A DNA stretch of 64,000 nucleotides from Hyphomicrobiales bacterium (GCA_021775555.1 JAJFHP010000023.1:62001-126000); one strand, 5' to 3'; shown: positions 28,928 through 40,241, counted from the first letter of the stretch. The notes: generated by a model not told the origin, from the sequence alone. Made by a program: numbers and translations.

Positions 28928-30238
28928 CTACTCTGCCGCAACCGGTTCGCGCACTGCGCCATCCGGCTTCGAGTTGGCGCTATACTGGTCGATACGCTCT
29001 TCAATGACATGCCGGAAATGGCTGATAAGCCCCTGCACCGGCCATGCAGCTGCATCTCCAAGCGCACAGATGGTGTGGCCCTCGACCTGGTATGTCACTT
29101 CTAAGAGCATATCGATTTCACGCTTTTCAGCTTCCCCGCGCGCCATGCGGTCAAGGACTCGGTACATCCAGCCCGTACCCTCGCGGCATGGCGTGCACTG
29201 ACCGCAGCTTTCATGCTTGTAGAAGTACGACAGCCGGGCAATGGCGCGAATGATGTCCGTACTCTTGTCCATGACGATAACGGCGGCCGTTCCGAGACCT
29301 GATCTGAGTGCCGATAATGAATCAAAATCCATATGCAAATTCTGGCACATGTCAGTCGGCAAACACCGTACCGATGACCCGCCAGGTATAACGGCGAGAA
29401 TATTATCCCAGCCGCCGCGCACCCCACCCGCATGGCGATCCAGCAATTCCCTTAATGGGATTCCCATTTCCTCTTCTACATTGCAGGGACGGTTCACGTG
29501 GCCTGATATGCAGAACAGTTTCGTCCCGACATTGTTGGGACGGCCAAGGCCTGAAAACCAGCCAGCGCCGCGCCGCAGGATATCCGGCACGACGGCAATG
29601 CTTTCGACATTGTTCACGGTCGTGGGAGCCCCGTAGAGGCCTGCATTGGCCGGGAATGGGGGTTTCAGCCGTGGTTGGCCCTTCTTGCCCTCCAGGCTCT
29701 CCAGAAGCGCTGTCTCTTCGCCGCAAATATACGCGCCTGCTCCATGATGGAGGTAGAGATCAAAATCCCAACCATTCTGGTTGTTCTTGCCGATAAGCTT
29801 GGCGGCATAAGCCTCATCAATGGCTGCTTGAAGCGTCTCGCGTTCGCGTATGAATTCACCGCGAATATAAATATATCCAGTGTTCGACCCCATGGCGAAA
29901 CCTGCAATCAGGCAGCCTTCGATCAGCAGTTGCGGGTCGTGGCGCATGATCTCCCGGTCCTTGCAGGTGCCGGGTTCAGACTCGTCTGCATTGACGACCA
30001 GATAATGGGGGCGACCATCCGATACCTTGGGCATGAAGGACCATTTCAGACCGGTGGGGAAACCAGCACCACCCCGGCCGCGCAATCCGGATGATTTGAC
30101 TTCTTCGATAACCCAGTCGCGTCCATTGGCGAGGAATTTTTTCGTACCGTCCCACGCACCGCGTTTTTGCGCAGCTTTCAAGCCCGGGCTTTCAAACCCG
30201 TACAGGTTGCGGAAAATGCGATCTTCGTCTTTGAGCAT
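28928..30238 (-). CDS. nuoF: NADH-quinone oxidoreductase subunit F
   Basis: NADH- and FMN-binding subunit, 436 residues. Contains the glycine-rich [16 protein letters not shown], the FMN region ([15 protein letters not shown]), and the N3 cluster motif [12 protein letters not shown] with the distal Cys in [13 protein letters not shown]. Its ATG shares one base with the nuoE stop (TAATG). Confidence 0.96.
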   Translation of the reverse strand: MLKDEDRIFRNLYGFESPGLKAAQKRGAWDGTKKFLANGRDWVIEEVKSSGLRGRGGAGFPTGLKWSFMPKVSDGRPHYLVVNADESEPGTCKDREIMRHDPQLLIEGCLIAGFAMGSNTGYIYIRGEFIRERETLQAAIDEAYAAKLIGKNNQNGWDFDLYLHHGAGAYICGEETALLESLEGKKGQPRLKPPFPANAGLYGAPTTVNNVESIAVVPDILRRGAGWFSGLGRPNNVGTKLFCISGHVNRPCNVEEEMGIPLRELLDRHAGGVRGGWDNILAVIPGGSSVRCLPTDMCQNLHMDFDSLSALRSGLGTAAVIVMDKSTDIIRAIARLSYFYKHESCGQCTPCREGTGWMYRVLDRMARGEAEKREIDMLLEVTYQVEGHTICALGDAAAWPVQGLISHFRHVIEERIDQYSANSKPDGAVREPVAAE

Positions 30239-30897
30239 TATTTCCCGCCTCTCTTGGGCGTGGCTTTTGAGCTTGTTGAACGTTTAGACTTGGAAGACGT
30301 GGAACCATTAAGCAATGTCGTCGGCCCGCCCTCGGGACAAGAAAATTGCCGTCCATTTTGTGGCCCGGGCTTCACTTCTTTTCCTTGACGCAAGTCATTG
30401 AGTAGTTTTTCAAAGCTCTGAGCCGTCAGGTCCTCGTAATAATCCTTGTTGATCTGCACCATGGGTGCATTGGTGCAAGAGCCGAGACATTCGACCTCAA
30501 GCCATGACAACATGCCATCCTCAGTAACCTGATTCTGCTCACCAATCACCTGTCTGCAGACCTCTTTCAGATCGTCTGCACCTCGCAGCCAGCAAGGTGT
30601 CGTGCCGCACAGTTGAACGAAGTATTTCCCCACAGGCGAGAGGTTGAACATGGTGTAAAAAGTGGCGACCTCGAGCACGCGGATGACGGCCATATCCAGT
30701 ATTTCGGCAACGGCCCGTATCGCTGGTTCGGGCAGCCAACCGTCATGTTGTTCCTGTGCCCGCCACAACAACGGAATGACCGCGGAAGCCTGTTTTCCTT
30801 TTGGATATTTCTTGATCTGGTCTTTAGCCCACTTGGCGTTTGCCGCTGTGAATTTGAAGCTCTCGGGCTGGACAGGGTCAACTCGGCGCACACTCAT
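30238..30897 (-). CDS. nuoE: NADH-quinone oxidoreductase subunit E
   Basis: 24-kDa-type subunit with 2Fe-2S cluster N1a. Ligands C97, C102, C137 and C141 (CGTTPC and CLGSC) are all present. At 219 residues it is longer than the E. coli protein (166) because of a Ser/Lys/Thr-rich C-terminal tail ending [10 protein letters not shown]. The start overlaps the nuoD stop (ATGA). Confidence 0.95.
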   Translation of the reverse strand: MSVRRVDPVQPESFKFTAANAKWAKDQIKKYPKGKQASAVIPLLWRAQEQHDGWLPEPAIRAVAEILDMAVIRVLEVATFYTMFNLSPVGKYFVQLCGTTPCWLRGADDLKEVCRQVIGEQNQVTEDGMLSWLEVECLGSCTNAPMVQINKDYYEDLTAQSFEKLLNDLRQGKEVKPGPQNGRQFSCPEGGPTTLLNGSTSSKSKRSTSSKATPKRGGK

Positions 30898-32078
30898 CTG
30901 TCCACCTCCCCGAAAACGATGTCGAGTGACCCCATGATGGCCGAAACATCAGCCAGCATGTGCCCCCTGCAGAGAAAATCCATGGCCTGTAGGTGGGCGA
31001 AACCCGGGGCGCGGATTTTGCAGCGATATGGCTTGTTGGTGCCATCGGAAACGAGATATACGCCGAACTCACCCTTGGGAGCTTCAACGGCTGCATACAC
31101 TTCGCCCTCGGGCACATGATAACCCTCTGTGTAGAGCTTGAAATGATGGATCAGCGCTTCCATGGAACGCTTCATTTCACTGCGTTTCGGAGGGACAATT
31201 TTCTGGTTAATTGCCGAGATGGGCCCGCCTTGATCACGCAATTTATGGCAACATTGCTGCATCAGACTGACCGATTGGCGCATCTCTTCCATGCGGATAA
31301 GATAGCGGTCGTAGCAGTCGCCATTCTTGCCAACGGGAATATCGAAGTTTAACTCATTGTAGCATTCATAAGGTTGGGATTTGCGCAGGTCCCAGGCGGC
31401 ACCCGATCCGCGCACCATGACGCCGGAAAATCCCCAGGCAAATGCATCTTCAAGTGAAACGATTGCGATATCCACATTACGCTGTTTGAATATGCGGTTA
31501 TTCGTAAGCAGTCCCTCGATATCATCCAGGACCTGCAGGAAGGGATCGCAGAAGGCTTCTATATCGTCGATGAGTTCGGGTGGTAAATCCTGATGAATTC
31601 CTCCAGGGCGCACATAGGCAGCATGTAACCTGGAGCCTGATGCGCGCTCATAGAAAATCATGAGCTTTTCACGCTCTTCAAAACCCCAAAGGGGCGGCGT
31701 TAGCGCACCGACATCCATTGCCTGGGTGGTGACGTTCAAAAGGTGCGACAGAATCCGGCCGATTTCGGAAAAAAGCACGCGAATGAGCTGTCCGCGCCTG
31801 GGCACTTCAATGCCGAGAAGTTTTTCCACTGCCAGGGCAAAGGCATGCTCCTGGTTCATCGGGGCGACATAGTCGAGCCTGTCAAAATAAGGCACGGCCT
31901 GCAGATAGGTTTTATGCTCAATGAGCTTTTCGGTACCGCGATGTAGCAGGCCGATATGCGGATCAACGCGTTCGACCACCTCGCCATCAAGTTCAAGAAC
32001 CAGGCGCAACACACCATGGGCGGCTGGGTGTTGCGGCCCGAAATTTATGGTGAAGTTGCGAATTTCTGTTTCGGCCAT
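30894..32078 (-). CDS. nuoD: NADH-quinone oxidoreductase subunit D
   Basis: 49-kDa-type subunit lining the quinone site, related to hydrogenase large subunits. 394 residues from the ATG at 32078; the family N-terminus ([20 protein letters not shown]) starts at once, whereas the longer frame to 32144 overlaps the preceding thioesterase gene. Other conserved blocks: [13 protein letters not shown] and the C-terminal DIVFGEVDR. Confidence 0.95.
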   Translation of the reverse strand: MAETEIRNFTINFGPQHPAAHGVLRLVLELDGEVVERVDPHIGLLHRGTEKLIEHKTYLQAVPYFDRLDYVAPMNQEHAFALAVEKLLGIEVPRRGQLIRVLFSEIGRILSHLLNVTTQAMDVGALTPPLWGFEEREKLMIFYERASGSRLHAAYVRPGGIHQDLPPELIDDIEAFCDPFLQVLDDIEGLLTNNRIFKQRNVDIAIVSLEDAFAWGFSGVMVRGSGAAWDLRKSQPYECYNELNFDIPVGKNGDCYDRYLIRMEEMRQSVSLMQQCCHKLRDQGGPISAINQKIVPPKRSEMKRSMEALIHHFKLYTEGYHVPEGEVYAAVEAPKGEFGVYLVSDGTNKPYRCKIRAPGFAHLQAMDFLCRGHMLADVSAIMGSLDIVFGEVDR

Positions 32079-32089
32079 CTTCTTGATCT

Positions 32090-32515
32090 CTACGCGCACG
32101 CTCTGGCGCGTTTGCCCTCGACGCGCGCGTTGAACCGGTCCCATTTGACGATGAAGCGTTCGTGACGTCCTTTACCAATCAGGTCCACGCCGTCATGGGC
32201 GCACACCCGGAATTTTGCTCTTGGTCCCCGTAATTCCGTTATTTCCGCATCTACCGTTACGGTCATGCCTGGAGGAGTGGCCGCCTGATGGGATACGTCA
32301 ACATGGGTGCCCAGTGATCCTTCATCATTTTCCATATGTGATTCAAGAAGTTGAATGCAGGCCCATTCAAGCAGTCCAACCATGTATCCAGTCGCAAGTA
32401 TATCCGGCATATGCTGGAATTGCGGCGCTTCCGGATAGAGATGGGGTACGGTTTTATTGGCAGGCACCACATATTCAAAGCGGTGCTTCAGACCAGTTTT
32501 GAGCGTGTCCTTCAC
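32090..32515 (-). CDS. FlK-like hotdog thioesterase inside the nuo operon
   Basis: A 141-residue single hotdog-fold protein resembling fluoroacetyl-CoA thioesterase FlK and related acyl-CoA thioesterases: [19 protein letters not shown] followed by [18 protein letters not shown], then the RFIVKW end strand. Thr42, Glu50 and His76 occupy the positions I recall for the FlK catalytic triad. The ATG overlaps the nuoC stop (ATGA) and nuoD starts 11 nt after its stop, so it is co-translated with complex I genes. It is not a known complex I subunit; the substrate is unknown. Acyl-CoA hydrolysis or detoxification is inference. Confidence 0.85.
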   Translation of the reverse strand: MKDTLKTGLKHRFEYVVPANKTVPHLYPEAPQFQHMPDILATGYMVGLLEWACIQLLESHMENDEGSLGTHVDVSHQAATPPGMTVTVDAEITELRGPRAKFRVCAHDGVDLIGKGRHERFIVKWDRFNARVEGKRARACA

Positions 32516-33141
32516 GAGGAGCCTTCCCCGTTTTCAGCTTCGCCTGCCTTTTCATCGCCCGGAAGCACATATTCGCTCCCCTCCCAGGGACTCATGGCAT
32601 CAAATGAGCGGAATTCCTGTGCGAGTTTGACCGGTTCATAAATCACCCTCTTCTGCTCATCATCGTAACGAACCTCTACAAAACCTGTCAGCGGAAAATC
32701 CTTGCGCAGCGGATGACCTTTAAAACCGTAGTCGGTGAGGATGCGCCGCAAATCGGGATGATCGGAAAACAGAATTCCATATAGATCAAAGGCTTCTCGT
32801 TCGAACCAGTTGGCGGCAGGAAATATATCAACCACACTGGGGACAGGGCTTGTTTCATCCGTGCTGGTTTTAACGCGAATACGCAAATTCTGACGCGGGC
32901 TGAGGAGGTGATAGACGACCTCAAAGCGTTTTTTGCGTTCAGGATAATCCGCGCCGGCGATATCTATAAAGCAGTCAAACAGGCAACGGGCATCACCCTT
33001 GAGGAGTTTGAGCACCTCGGGCACCTGTTCGCGGACCACACCTAGCGTCAATTCTCCGTGGGTGACATTCCAACCGGTCACGGCAGTATCACCGAGCGTT
33101 TCGGCCAGGTAGTCACCCAGGTCTTTCAGAGCCGCATCCAT
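32512..33141 (-). CDS. nuoC: NADH-quinone oxidoreductase subunit C
   Basis: 30-kDa-type peripheral subunit, 209 residues, separate from NuoD (fused in E. coli). The family signature [14 protein letters not shown] and the [29 protein letters not shown] region (in parts) are present. The stop overlaps the next gene's start. Confidence 0.95.
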   Translation of the reverse strand: MDAALKDLGDYLAETLGDTAVTGWNVTHGELTLGVVREQVPEVLKLLKGDARCLFDCFIDIAGADYPERKKRFEVVYHLLSPRQNLRIRVKTSTDETSPVPSVVDIFPAANWFEREAFDLYGILFSDHPDLRRILTDYGFKGHPLRKDFPLTGFVEVRYDDEQKRVIYEPVKLAQEFRSFDAMSPWEGSEYVLPGDEKAGEAENGEGSS

Positions 33142-33174
33142 TTTGTCCCCGTACGCTTGCCCGCGTGTCAGCCC

Positions 33175-33741
33175 CTAGCGCTCGATTGTTCCGGTTCTGC
33201 GAATTTTCTTCTGCAGAAGCAATATCCCGTAAAGCAATGCCTCGGCTGTCGGCGGACATCCCGGCACATAGATGTCAACAGGAAGAATGCGATCGCAGCC
33301 CCGCACCACGGAATAGGAATAGTGATAATAGCCGCCCCCATTGGCGCAACTGCCCATGGAAATTACATATCGCGGTTCTGGCATCTGGTCGTAGACCTTG
33401 CGTATCGCTGGTGCCATTTTGTTGGTCAGGGTTCCTGCAACAATAATCACGTCGGACTGACGCGGACTGGCCCTCGGAGCAAAGCCGAAGCGCTCCACAT
33501 CATAGCGCGGCATGGATGCCTGCATCATTTCCACAGCGCAGCATGCGAGGCCGAACGTCATCCACATAAGCGAGCCCGTGCGCGCCCAATTGATGATTTC
33601 ATCAGTCGAAGTGACGATAAAGCCCTTGTCGGCCAGCTCGTTGGAAATATCCGAAAAATAGGGAGACAGTTCTGGCGACGCTCCAGGAAGCGCTACGCCC
33701 TCGCGGCGATGATCGAAAACCGGTGACGGGATTAATCCCAT
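33175..33741 (-). CDS. nuoB: NADH-quinone oxidoreductase subunit B
   Basis: Carries cluster N2, the last iron-sulfur centre before quinone. From the ATG at 33741 the protein has 188 residues, with ligands C67, C68, C132 and C162 ([22 protein letters not shown]). The upstream ATG at 33762 is also in frame, but GGGAG lies about eight bases before 33741, which also gives a conventional N-terminus. Either start lies close to or overlapping the nuoA end. Confidence 0.95.
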   Translation of the reverse strand: MGLIPSPVFDHRREGVALPGASPELSPYFSDISNELADKGFIVTSTDEIINWARTGSLMWMTFGLACCAVEMMQASMPRYDVERFGFAPRASPRQSDVIIVAGTLTNKMAPAIRKVYDQMPEPRYVISMGSCANGGGYYHYSYSVVRGCDRILPVDIYVPGCPPTAEALLYGILLLQKKIRRTGTIER

Positions 33742-34097
33742 TCGAGAGCTCCCTTCCGCCATTCATAGATAAAGCCGATGGTTAGGATCCCCAGGAATAT
33801 CATCACTGCCCAGAACCCGAATGCACCGACCTCTTTGAATGCGACTGCCCACGGGAACAGGAAGGCCACTTCCAGATCGAAAATGATAAACAGCAGAGCG
33901 ACAAGGTAGAATCGTATATCGAACTTCATGCGCGCGTCGTCGAACGCTTTGAAACCGCATTCATAGGCAGAGACTTTTTCCGGGTCCGGATTGGAAACTG
34001 CAACTATGAATGGGGCGGCCAGGAGAACAAGTCCGATGACCAGAGCAACACCGATAAAGATGACAACCGGCAGGTAGTCTAGGAACAGTTCGTTCAT
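33732..34097 (-). CDS. nuoA: NADH-quinone oxidoreductase subunit A
   Basis: First gene of the nuo operon, a three-helix membrane subunit of 121 residues. [20 protein letters not shown] is the family signature. The frame opens at 34136, but the ATG at 34097 leads directly into the conserved first helix and is preferred. The nuoB reading frame begins within its last codons. Confidence 0.94.
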   Translation of the reverse strand: MNELFLDYLPVVIFIGVALVIGLVLLAAPFIVAVSNPDPEKVSAYECGFKAFDDARMKFDIRFYLVALLFIIFDLEVAFLFPWAVAFKEVGAFGFWAVMIFLGILTIGFIYEWRKGALEWD

Positions 34098-34391
34098 GTT
34101 TTCACCGCTTATTGCGATTGACCCGTTTGCCCACAATTTTCACAATCGAATAGGTCAATCTCACGCCATCCTGTGAGGTCACCGGCCCCTCTTGTCCGGT
34201 GTCTTCACACGCAGTACCGATTCATTGATTCCTACTGTAATGGAAAGTGCGCCCGCATCAATGATTGGAATGGATTTTATTGTCTTTCCGGATGCTTTAA
34301 AGCACCCCAAATGGCAAGGCAAGGGCGAAGCCGGGCAAGTGTTTTCGCCATAGGGGATTGCACTACTAATTGCTGCTTATTTCGAAGAAAG
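34098..34391. other. nuo operon upstream region
   Basis: 294 nt between tRNA-Asp and nuoA. The nuo promoter should be here, but no convincing -35/-10 pair was found. A CACCGG/CCGGTG stem (34180-34185 and 34196-34201, 10-nt loop) is the only clear symmetry. No coding frame is supported. Confidence 0.4.
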
Positions 34392-34468
34392 TGGCGGGAG
34401 TGACGGGACTCGAACCCGCGGCCTCTGGCGTGACAGGCCAGCGCTCTAACCAACTGAGCTACACCCCC
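34392..34468 (-). tRNA. tRNA-Asp(GTC)
   Basis: 77-nt cloverleaf on the minus strand. Acceptor GGGGGTG pairs with CACTCCC, the anticodon stem CTGGC/GCCAG encloses loop CTGTCAC with anticodon GTC, the T-arm contains GGTTCGAGTCC, and CCA is encoded. Confidence 0.96.
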
Positions 34469-34549
34469 ATATCGGGACAGCATAAACCGCATCCCAACGA
34501 GCGGACCGGTGTAGGACAGTGCGCAACTCCGGTCAAGTCAATCAAGCTA

Positions 34550-34625
34550 TGGTGGGCGGTGACAGGTTCGAACTGCCGACCTCCTGGGTGTAAACCAGGC
34601 GCTCTTCCAGCTGAGCTAACCGCCC
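34550..34625 (-). tRNA. tRNA-Val(TAC)
   Basis: 76-nt cloverleaf on the minus strand: acceptor GGGCGGT/ACCGCCC, anticodon stem CCTGG/CCAGG enclosing TTTACAC (anticodon TAC), T-loop GTTCGAACC, encoded CCA. It lies just after the hup terminator. Confidence 0.96.
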
Positions 34626-34675
34626 TTCACGCCAACGCCTTAGGACGCTCTTCCCCGTAACGCAAGCGTGGAATC

Positions 34676-34704
34676 AAAAAACCCCGCCAGAATTTTTGGC
34701 GGGG
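34676..34704 (-). terminator. Rho-independent terminator of hup
   Basis: On the minus strand a 7-bp CCCCGCC/GGCGGGG stem (34698-34704 and 34682-34688) with a 9-nt loop is followed by six T residues. It lies 28 nt past the hup stop and before tRNA-Val. Confidence 0.88.
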
Positions 34705-34732
34705 CTTTCAGTTTCTGCATAGAAAATTATTG

Positions 34733-35008
34733 CTAGCCGTTCACGGCATCCTTCAATGCCTTGCCGGCTTTGAATTTAGGTATCTTGGATGCCTTGATCT
34801 GGATGGGCTCGCCTGTCCGGGGATTGCGTCCGGTAGATGCCTTGCGGTGGGCTACTTGGAAGTTGCCAAAACCGACGATTCGAACGGTATCTTCAGACTG
34901 CAATGCAGATGCGATGACATCAAAGGTGGCATCTACGGCGTCCGAAGCAGACTCTTTCGTAATCTTCGCATTCTGCGCGACAAGTGAGACCAGCTCTGTC
35001 TTATTCAC
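34733..35008 (-). CDS. hupB: HU family DNA-binding protein
   Basis: Nucleoid-associated histone-like protein of 91 residues with the DNA-binding beta-arm sequence GRNPRTGEPIQIKASKIPKFKAG (residues about 56-78, in parts). The start is GTG at 35008-35006 with AAAGGA eight bases upstream. Monocistronic: it is downstream of lon but has its own leader, carrying a 10-bp inverted repeat, and its own terminator. Confidence 0.94.
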   Translation of the reverse strand: MNKTELVSLVAQNAKITKESASDAVDATFDVIASALQSEDTVRIVGFGNFQVAHRKASTGRNPRTGEPIQIKASKIPKFKAGKALKDAVNG

Positions 35009-35037
35009 GGGCTTGTCCTTTCAATTGATGTTCCAGA

Positions 35038-35097
35038 CGAGTCGTTACTCGCACATGTTAACGCATTCCAAGTTTGACCCGAATCGCTAACGACTCG
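35038..35097. repeat. 10-bp inverted repeat in the hup leader
   Basis: CGAGTCGTTA at 35038-35047 is the exact reverse complement of TAACGACTCG at 35088-35097, with 40 bp between. It sits 30-90 bp upstream of the hup GTG, where a promoter or 5' UTR is expected. It could form a long-loop hairpin in mRNA or be paired operator half-sites. Confidence 0.6.
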
Positions 35098-35189
35098 ATA
35101 CATAATACCGGAAAAAAGCCCAGAAAACTGGCAAAAATACGGTTTTTTACAAAAGTCGCATGGAGGTTTTTTACAGGTGCCGCCTGATC

Positions 35190-37622
35190 CTAATGCGCGG
35201 TCAATCCAGTACCAGCATCATCCTTGCCAGAGACTGCAGCTGCTTCAGCAGCTGCCTTTTCATCCCATTCGATGGGTTCGGGTATGCTCACGAGAGCAAT
35301 CTTGAGAACCTCGTCCAGCTGAGAAACCGGAATGATTTCAAGGGTATTTTTCACCTCATCGGGAATTTCCACGAGTTCCTTGGCATTTTCCTCGGGGATA
35401 ATCACCTTTTTGACACCGCCGCGCAGGGCAGCAAGGAGCTTCTCCTTGAGGCCGCCAATGGGCAGCACCCGGCCACGCAAGGTTATCTCGCCGGTCATGG
35501 CGACATCCTTGCGCACGGCGATCCCGGTCATTACCGAAATTATGGCAGTAGCCATGCCGACTCCGGCTGAAGGACCATCTTTTGGCGTGGCACCCTCTGG
35601 AACGTGGACGTGGATATCGCGTTTTTCAAATAATGGCGGCTCTATTCCGAATGCAATAGACCGCGACTTCACATAGGCGTTGGCGGCTTGAATGGATTCT
35701 TTCATGACGTCGCGCAGATTACCGGTAACCGTCATTTTCCCTTTCCCGGGCATCATGACGCCTTCGATAGTGAGGAGCTCACCGCCGTTCTCCGTCCATG
35801 CGAGACCCGTGACCACTCCCACGAGATCCTCGCCTTCCGTCATGCCATAACGGTATTTCGGGATGGACAGGAAATCTTCCAGATTGTTCTTCTTGATTTT
35901 GATGACCTTCTTGTCCGACGTGAGCAACTCCTTGACCGATTTACGGGCAATCTTGGCGAGTTCACGCTCCAGGTTACGTACGCCCGCTTCGCGGGTATAA
36001 CGCTGGATGACCTCCTCAAGAGCTTCATCGTCGAGGATCCATTCATCCTCTGTCAGCCCGTGGGATTTCAGTATTTCCGGGATGAGATGACGCCGTGCGA
36101 TCTGGACCTTCTCATTTTCCGTGTAACCGGCGATGCGGATGATTTCCATCCTGTCCATGAGCGCGTGCGGAATGTTCAACGTGTTGGCCGTCGTGACAAA
36201 CAATACGTTGGAGAGATCATAGTCGACCTCCAGATAATGATCGTTGAAGGTGTGATTTTGCTCCGGGTCCAGAACTTCAAGCAGCGCTGAGGCCGGGTCA
36301 CCGCGAAAATCAGCGCCCATTTTGTCAATCTCGTCGAGCAGAAATAGAGGATTGGTCTTTTTTGCCTTCTTCATGGACTGTATGACCTTACCCGGCATTG
36401 AGCCGATATAGGTCCGCCTGTGGCCGCGTATTTCCGCTTCATCACGCACGCCACCCAATGACATGCGGACAAATTCACGTCCCGTAGAGCGTGCAATTGA
36501 TTTTCCGAGCGACGTCTTGCCAACACCGGGGGGCCCAACAAGGCATAAAATTGGCCCTTTGAGTTTGTTTGTACGCGTTTGTACAGCAAGATATTCGACG
36601 ATCCGCTCCTTGACCTTCTCGAGCCCGTAATGATCCTCGTCGAGGATCTTTTGAGCTTCGTCCAAATCCTTCTTGATCTTGCCTTTGACGCCCCACGGAA
36701 TGTTGAGCAGCCAATCAAGATAATTGCGCACCACGGTGGCTTCGGCCGACATGGGGCTCATCTGCTTGAGTTTCTTGAACTCGGCGGTGGCTTTTTCCTT
36801 GGCTTCCTTGGAGAGGCGCGTTGATTCGATCTTCTCTTCCAGTTCAGAAAGATCGTCGCGGCCATCTTCAGCATCGCCGAGTTCCTTCTGAATCGCCTTC
36901 ATTTGCTCATTCAGATAGTACTCGCGCTGTGTTTTCTCCATTTGCCGCTTCACGCGGGAGCGGATTTTTTTCTCCACCTGGAGGACGGAAATCTCACTCT
37001 CCATAAGCGTGTAAACACGCTCAAGACGTCCCGTAACCAAGATGGTTTCAAGAATTTCCTGCTTGTCGGCAATTTTGATTGCAAGATGCGAAGCAATCGT
37101 ATCAGCCAGCTTTGAATAGTCCTCGATCTGCGTAACGGTACCGAGTACCTCAGGCGATATTTTCTTGTTCAGCCGGACATAGCTTTCGAATTGACCGACA
37201 GAGGAACGCGCAAGTGCCTCGATTTCATCAGCTGAACCCAGATTTTCCTCAACAGGTTCGGTGACGGCTTCGAAATAGTCTTCATTCTCCACATAGCTGG
37301 AGATTTCAACGCGCTCCGTGCCCTCAACCAGGACCTTCACGGTTCCATCCGGCAGCTTCAGCAACTGTAAAACAGAGGCAAGCGTGCCCATTTTGTAGAT
37401 GTCTTCGGTCGATGGTTCATCGTCACCGGCATTTTTTTGAGCGACCAGGAGAATCTGTTTTTCGTTCTCAGTGACCTCTTCCAGCGCATTAATAGATTTC
37501 TCACGGCCGACAAAAAGCGGCACGATCATGTGCGGGAAAACGACAATATCCCTCAATGGCAGCACCGGAAAGGAGTCGCCTTTGCTGGATTTTTTAAGCG
37601 TTTTTTCTTGCTCGTCGCTCAT
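35190..37622 (-). CDS. lon: Endopeptidase La (Lon protease)
   Basis: ATP-dependent serine protease of protein quality control. 810 residues from the ATG at 37622 (AGGA nine bases upstream); the longer frame to 37748 adds non-conserved sequence. Order: N-terminal substrate domain ([22 protein letters not shown] in parts), AAA+ domain with Walker [14 protein letters not shown] and Walker [12 protein letters not shown], and the protease domain with catalytic Ser in [12 protein letters not shown] and Lys in [14 protein letters not shown]. Confidence 0.95.
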   Translation of the reverse strand: MSDEQEKTLKKSSKGDSFPVLPLRDIVVFPHMIVPLFVGREKSINALEEVTENEKQILLVAQKNAGDDEPSTEDIYKMGTLASVLQLLKLPDGTVKVLVEGTERVEISSYVENEDYFEAVTEPVEENLGSADEIEALARSSVGQFESYVRLNKKISPEVLGTVTQIEDYSKLADTIASHLAIKIADKQEILETILVTGRLERVYTLMESEISVLQVEKKIRSRVKRQMEKTQREYYLNEQMKAIQKELGDAEDGRDDLSELEEKIESTRLSKEAKEKATAEFKKLKQMSPMSAEATVVRNYLDWLLNIPWGVKGKIKKDLDEAQKILDEDHYGLEKVKERIVEYLAVQTRTNKLKGPILCLVGPPGVGKTSLGKSIARSTGREFVRMSLGGVRDEAEIRGHRRTYIGSMPGKVIQSMKKAKKTNPLFLLDEIDKMGADFRGDPASALLEVLDPEQNHTFNDHYLEVDYDLSNVLFVTTANTLNIPHALMDRMEIIRIAGYTENEKVQIARRHLIPEILKSHGLTEDEWILDDEALEEVIQRYTREAGVRNLERELAKIARKSVKELLTSDKKVIKIKKNNLEDFLSIPKYRYGMTEGEDLVGVVTGLAWTENGGELLTIEGVMMPGKGKMTVTGNLRDVMKESIQAANAYVKSRSIAFGIEPPLFEKRDIHVHVPEGATPKDGPSAGVGMATAIISVMTGIAVRKDVAMTGEITLRGRVLPIGGLKEKLLAALRGGVKKVIIPEENAKELVEIPDEVKNTLEIIPVSQLDEVLKIALVSIPEPIEWDEKAAAEAAAVSGKDDAGTGLTAH

Positions 37623-37924
37623 TGTTTTTGTCCTAGCTAACGTGTTGTGTCGCCGCCCACTCACAACATCATGACGGTTCATATTCTGCCTTCCGGTATC
37701 CCTTGAGGAATCGGAAGCATTCGAAACAGAACACTCTATAGCGCACAATGAGCGTAATTTATGGACTCATTGACGCAATCCACACTTGCCACATATAGGT
37801 GGACGCCACCTGCATCTGATGTCAAGCAACCGCGCCACTAGCGTTAAAACCAATATGCGCTTTGATGATGTGTAAGATTCGGCGGCTTAAGCAAGAAGAG
37901 ATGTAGGAAGCCACACCCTGCCGG
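37623..37924. other. clpX-lon intergenic region
   Basis: 302 nt, no supported gene. On the minus strand TTGACA and CTATAT occur about 120-150 bp before lon but about 21 bp apart, too far for a normal promoter. No terminator hairpin was found after clpX. Confidence 0.4.
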
Positions 37925-39193
37925 TCAAGCGCTGGACTCTATTTCTTCCGTACGCTCGGAATAGATGCGCAATGGCCGCGCACTTCCCTCGACAACCTCC
38001 GGGCTGATCACGATTTCCTCAATGCCCTTGAAACCCGGCAGATCGAACATGGTTTCCAGCAATATGCCTTCCATGATGGATCGCAGTCCTCGTGCTCCGG
38101 TTTTGCGTTCGATGGCTCTGCGGGCGATACCGGAGAGAGCCTCTTCGGAGAAAGTGAGCTGCACGTCTTCCATCTCGAACAGACGCTGATATTGCTTGAC
38201 CAGCGCATTCTTTGGCTCGGTCAAGATTTTGATCAGGGTGTCTTCATCGAGGTCTTCAAGCGTGGCCAGCACTGGCACGCGGCCAATAAATTCAGGAATA
38301 AGCCCAAATTTGAGCAGATCTTCCGGCTCAACGCTTTTGAGCAGTTCGCCCATTTTGCGCTCATCGTCGGACTCAACTTGAGCGCCAAAACCGATTGATG
38401 TGGACTTGCCGCGTTTGGAGATGATTTTCTCCAGGCCTGAGAATGCGCCGCCACAAATGAAAAGGATGTTCGTCGTGTCCACTTGCAGGAATTCCTGCTG
38501 GGGATGCTTGCGCCCACCCTGCGGAGGCACGGATGCAACTGTGCCCTCCATGATCTTGAGCAGAGCCTGCTGAACGCCCTCGCCTGACACGTCCCGTGTG
38601 ATGGAGGGGTTGTCAGATTTTCTGGAAATTTTATCGACCTCGTCGATATAGACGATGCCGCGCTGGGCGCGTTCGACATTGTAATCAGCGGACTGAAGAA
38701 GCTTCAATATGATGTTTTCAACATCCTCACCAACATATCCTGCTTCGGTGAGCGTCGTGGCATCGGCCATTGTGAAGGGTACGTCCAGGATGCGCGCCAG
38801 AGTTTGCGCCAGAAGCGTCTTGCCGCAACCGGTTGGTCCGATCAGCAGGATATTGGACTTGGCCAGTTCCACGTCGGAGTTCTTCCCGGTGTGGTTGAGG
38901 CGCTTATAGTGGTTATGGACTGCAACCGACAGCACACGTTTGGCGTGGGGTTGTCCGATCACATAATCGTCGAGGACATCACAAATTTCCTGTGGTGTAG
39001 GAACACCGTCACTCGATTTGACGAGCGAGCTCTTGTTCTCTTCACGGATAATGTCCATGCACAACTCAACGCATTCATCGCAGATGAACACGGTTGGCCC
39101 GGCGATCAGTTTCCGGACTTCATGCTGACTCTTCCCACAGAAGGAACAATACAGTGTGTTCTTGGTATCGTTGTTACCGCTCGATTTGCTCAT
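37925..39193 (-). CDS. clpX: ATP-dependent Clp protease ATP-binding subunit ClpX
   Basis: AAA+ unfoldase that feeds substrates to ClpP. 422 residues from the ATG at 39193; the frame beyond, to 39271, is not conserved. Zinc-binding domain with C16, C19, C38, C41, Walker [13 protein letters not shown], Walker [10 protein letters not shown], and the pore and IGF-loop regions in the usual order. clpP is encoded 385 nt upstream on the same strand. Confidence 0.96.
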   Translation of the reverse strand: MSKSSGNNDTKNTLYCSFCGKSQHEVRKLIAGPTVFICDECVELCMDIIREENKSSLVKSSDGVPTPQEICDVLDDYVIGQPHAKRVLSVAVHNHYKRLNHTGKNSDVELAKSNILLIGPTGCGKTLLAQTLARILDVPFTMADATTLTEAGYVGEDVENIILKLLQSADYNVERAQRGIVYIDEVDKISRKSDNPSITRDVSGEGVQQALLKIMEGTVASVPPQGGRKHPQQEFLQVDTTNILFICGGAFSGLEKIISKRGKSTSIGFGAQVESDDERKMGELLKSVEPEDLLKFGLIPEFIGRVPVLATLEDLDEDTLIKILTEPKNALVKQYQRLFEMEDVQLTFSEEALSGIARRAIERKTGARGLRSIMEGILLETMFDLPGFKGIEEIVISPEVVEGSARPLRIYSERTEEIESSA

Positions 39194-39578
39194 TCTACTC
39201 ACCCAGGTTCCGGTTGGATGCCCAGTTAAAGCTAGGGTCTGTTTACTTCCTAACCGCTCCAAAAACAGCATCAGCTAGTGATGTGCATTGTTCGGTTATA
39301 AAGGTAAAAGCCCCCATCCACGAACTGAACATGCTATTCGCGCATTGTTCAAGAATTGATTAATCCGCCAAACCAAACCTCCAGATAGTTATCATATTCG
39401 TGCACCAATTGTGTGTTCGCGCCAGGCGACCAGCACTCCTGCATTGCATTGTGGTTCGTTTTGATACGCTGGCAGGTTACTTTTCAGCACACTTTCTCGA
39501 TATGGCAGATATGCACTATTTCTCGAAAACCAATGTAGCAAGACTCAGGCCAAACCGGCAGGTGTCCTGCGCACGCTC
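39194..39578. other. clpP-clpX intergenic region
   Basis: 385 nt, no supported coding frame on either strand and no T-tailed terminator hairpin. A CTTGAA...CATGTT pair (14-nt spacing, minus strand, roughly 39325-39350) loosely resembles a heat-shock promoter but matches the -10 box poorly. Confidence 0.35.
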
Positions 39579-40241
39579 TTAGGACTCACTCTTTTTGTTG
39601 GGCTTATCGTCCGTTTCATCGTCATCGGTAGCCGTGCGTTCCTTGATCACATCATCGACAATGCCAAATTCCTTGGCCTCATCCGCGGTCATGAAATAAT
39701 CGCGGTCCAGGGTTTGTTCAATTTTTTCATAATCCTGACCAGTGTGATGGACATAGATCTCATTAAGACGCCGCTTGGTCTTAATTATGTCTTCCGCATG
39801 GCGCTCGATATCACTGGCCTGCCCCTGAAATCCGCCTGAAGGCTGGTGGAGCATGATCCGGGCGTTGGGAAGGGCAAAGCGCATGTCCTTTGCTCCGGCT
39901 GCCAGAAGGAGCGATCCCATTGAGGCGGCCTGCCCGGTGCATAATGTCGAAACTGGGGGGCGGATAAACTGGATTGTGTCATACATCGCCATGCCGGAGG
40001 TGACCACGCCCCCAGGCGAGTTTATGTACATGGCGATTTCCTTCTTGGGATTTTCAGATTCCAGAAACAGCAATTGTGCTGTGACCAGAGCGGCCATCTG
40101 GTCTTCGATTACACCGGTGATAAAGATGATCCGCTCTTTGAGCAGCCGGGAAAAAATATCATATGCCCGCTCACCCCGGTTGGTCTGCTCGACCACCATG
40201 GGCACGAGCGTGTTCATGTAAGTGTCAATCGGGTCTCGCAT
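39579..40241 (-). CDS. clpP: ATP-dependent Clp protease proteolytic subunit
   Basis: Serine peptidase forming the Clp proteolytic chamber. From the ATG at 40241 (AAGGAG seven bases upstream) it has 220 residues, with catalytic S107 (GQAASMGS), H132 (MLHQPSGG) and D181. The family N-terminus [20 protein letters not shown] confirms the start; the frame open to 40397 is not used. The last 18 residues form a charged Asp/Lys/Ser tail. Confidence 0.95.
   Translation of the reverse strand: MRDPIDTYMNTLVPMVVEQTNRGERAYDIFSRLLKERIIFITGVIEDQMAALVTAQLLFLESENPKKEIAMYINSPGGVVTSGMAMYDTIQFIRPPVSTLCTGQAASMGSLLLAAGAKDMRFALPNARIMLHQPSGGFQGQASDIERHAEDIIKTKRRLNEIYVHHTGQDYEKIEQTLDRDYFMTADEAKEFGIVDDVIKERTATDDDETDDKPNKKSES

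Noticed and set aside
34277-34492. Minus-strand frame GVAQLVRALACHARGRGFESRHS
   Set aside because: This is the well-known spurious translation of a tRNA gene, here tRNA-Asp.
35115-35136. CCAG-TTTT-CTGG hairpin followed by six T residues on the minus strand after lon
   Set aside because: The stem is only 4 bp, too weak to call as a terminator, although the T-run after it fits one.
37770-37835. TTGACA and CTATAT as a lon promoter
   Set aside because: The two boxes are about 21 bp apart; sigma-70 promoters need about 16-18 bp, and the fit to a heat-shock promoter is also poor.
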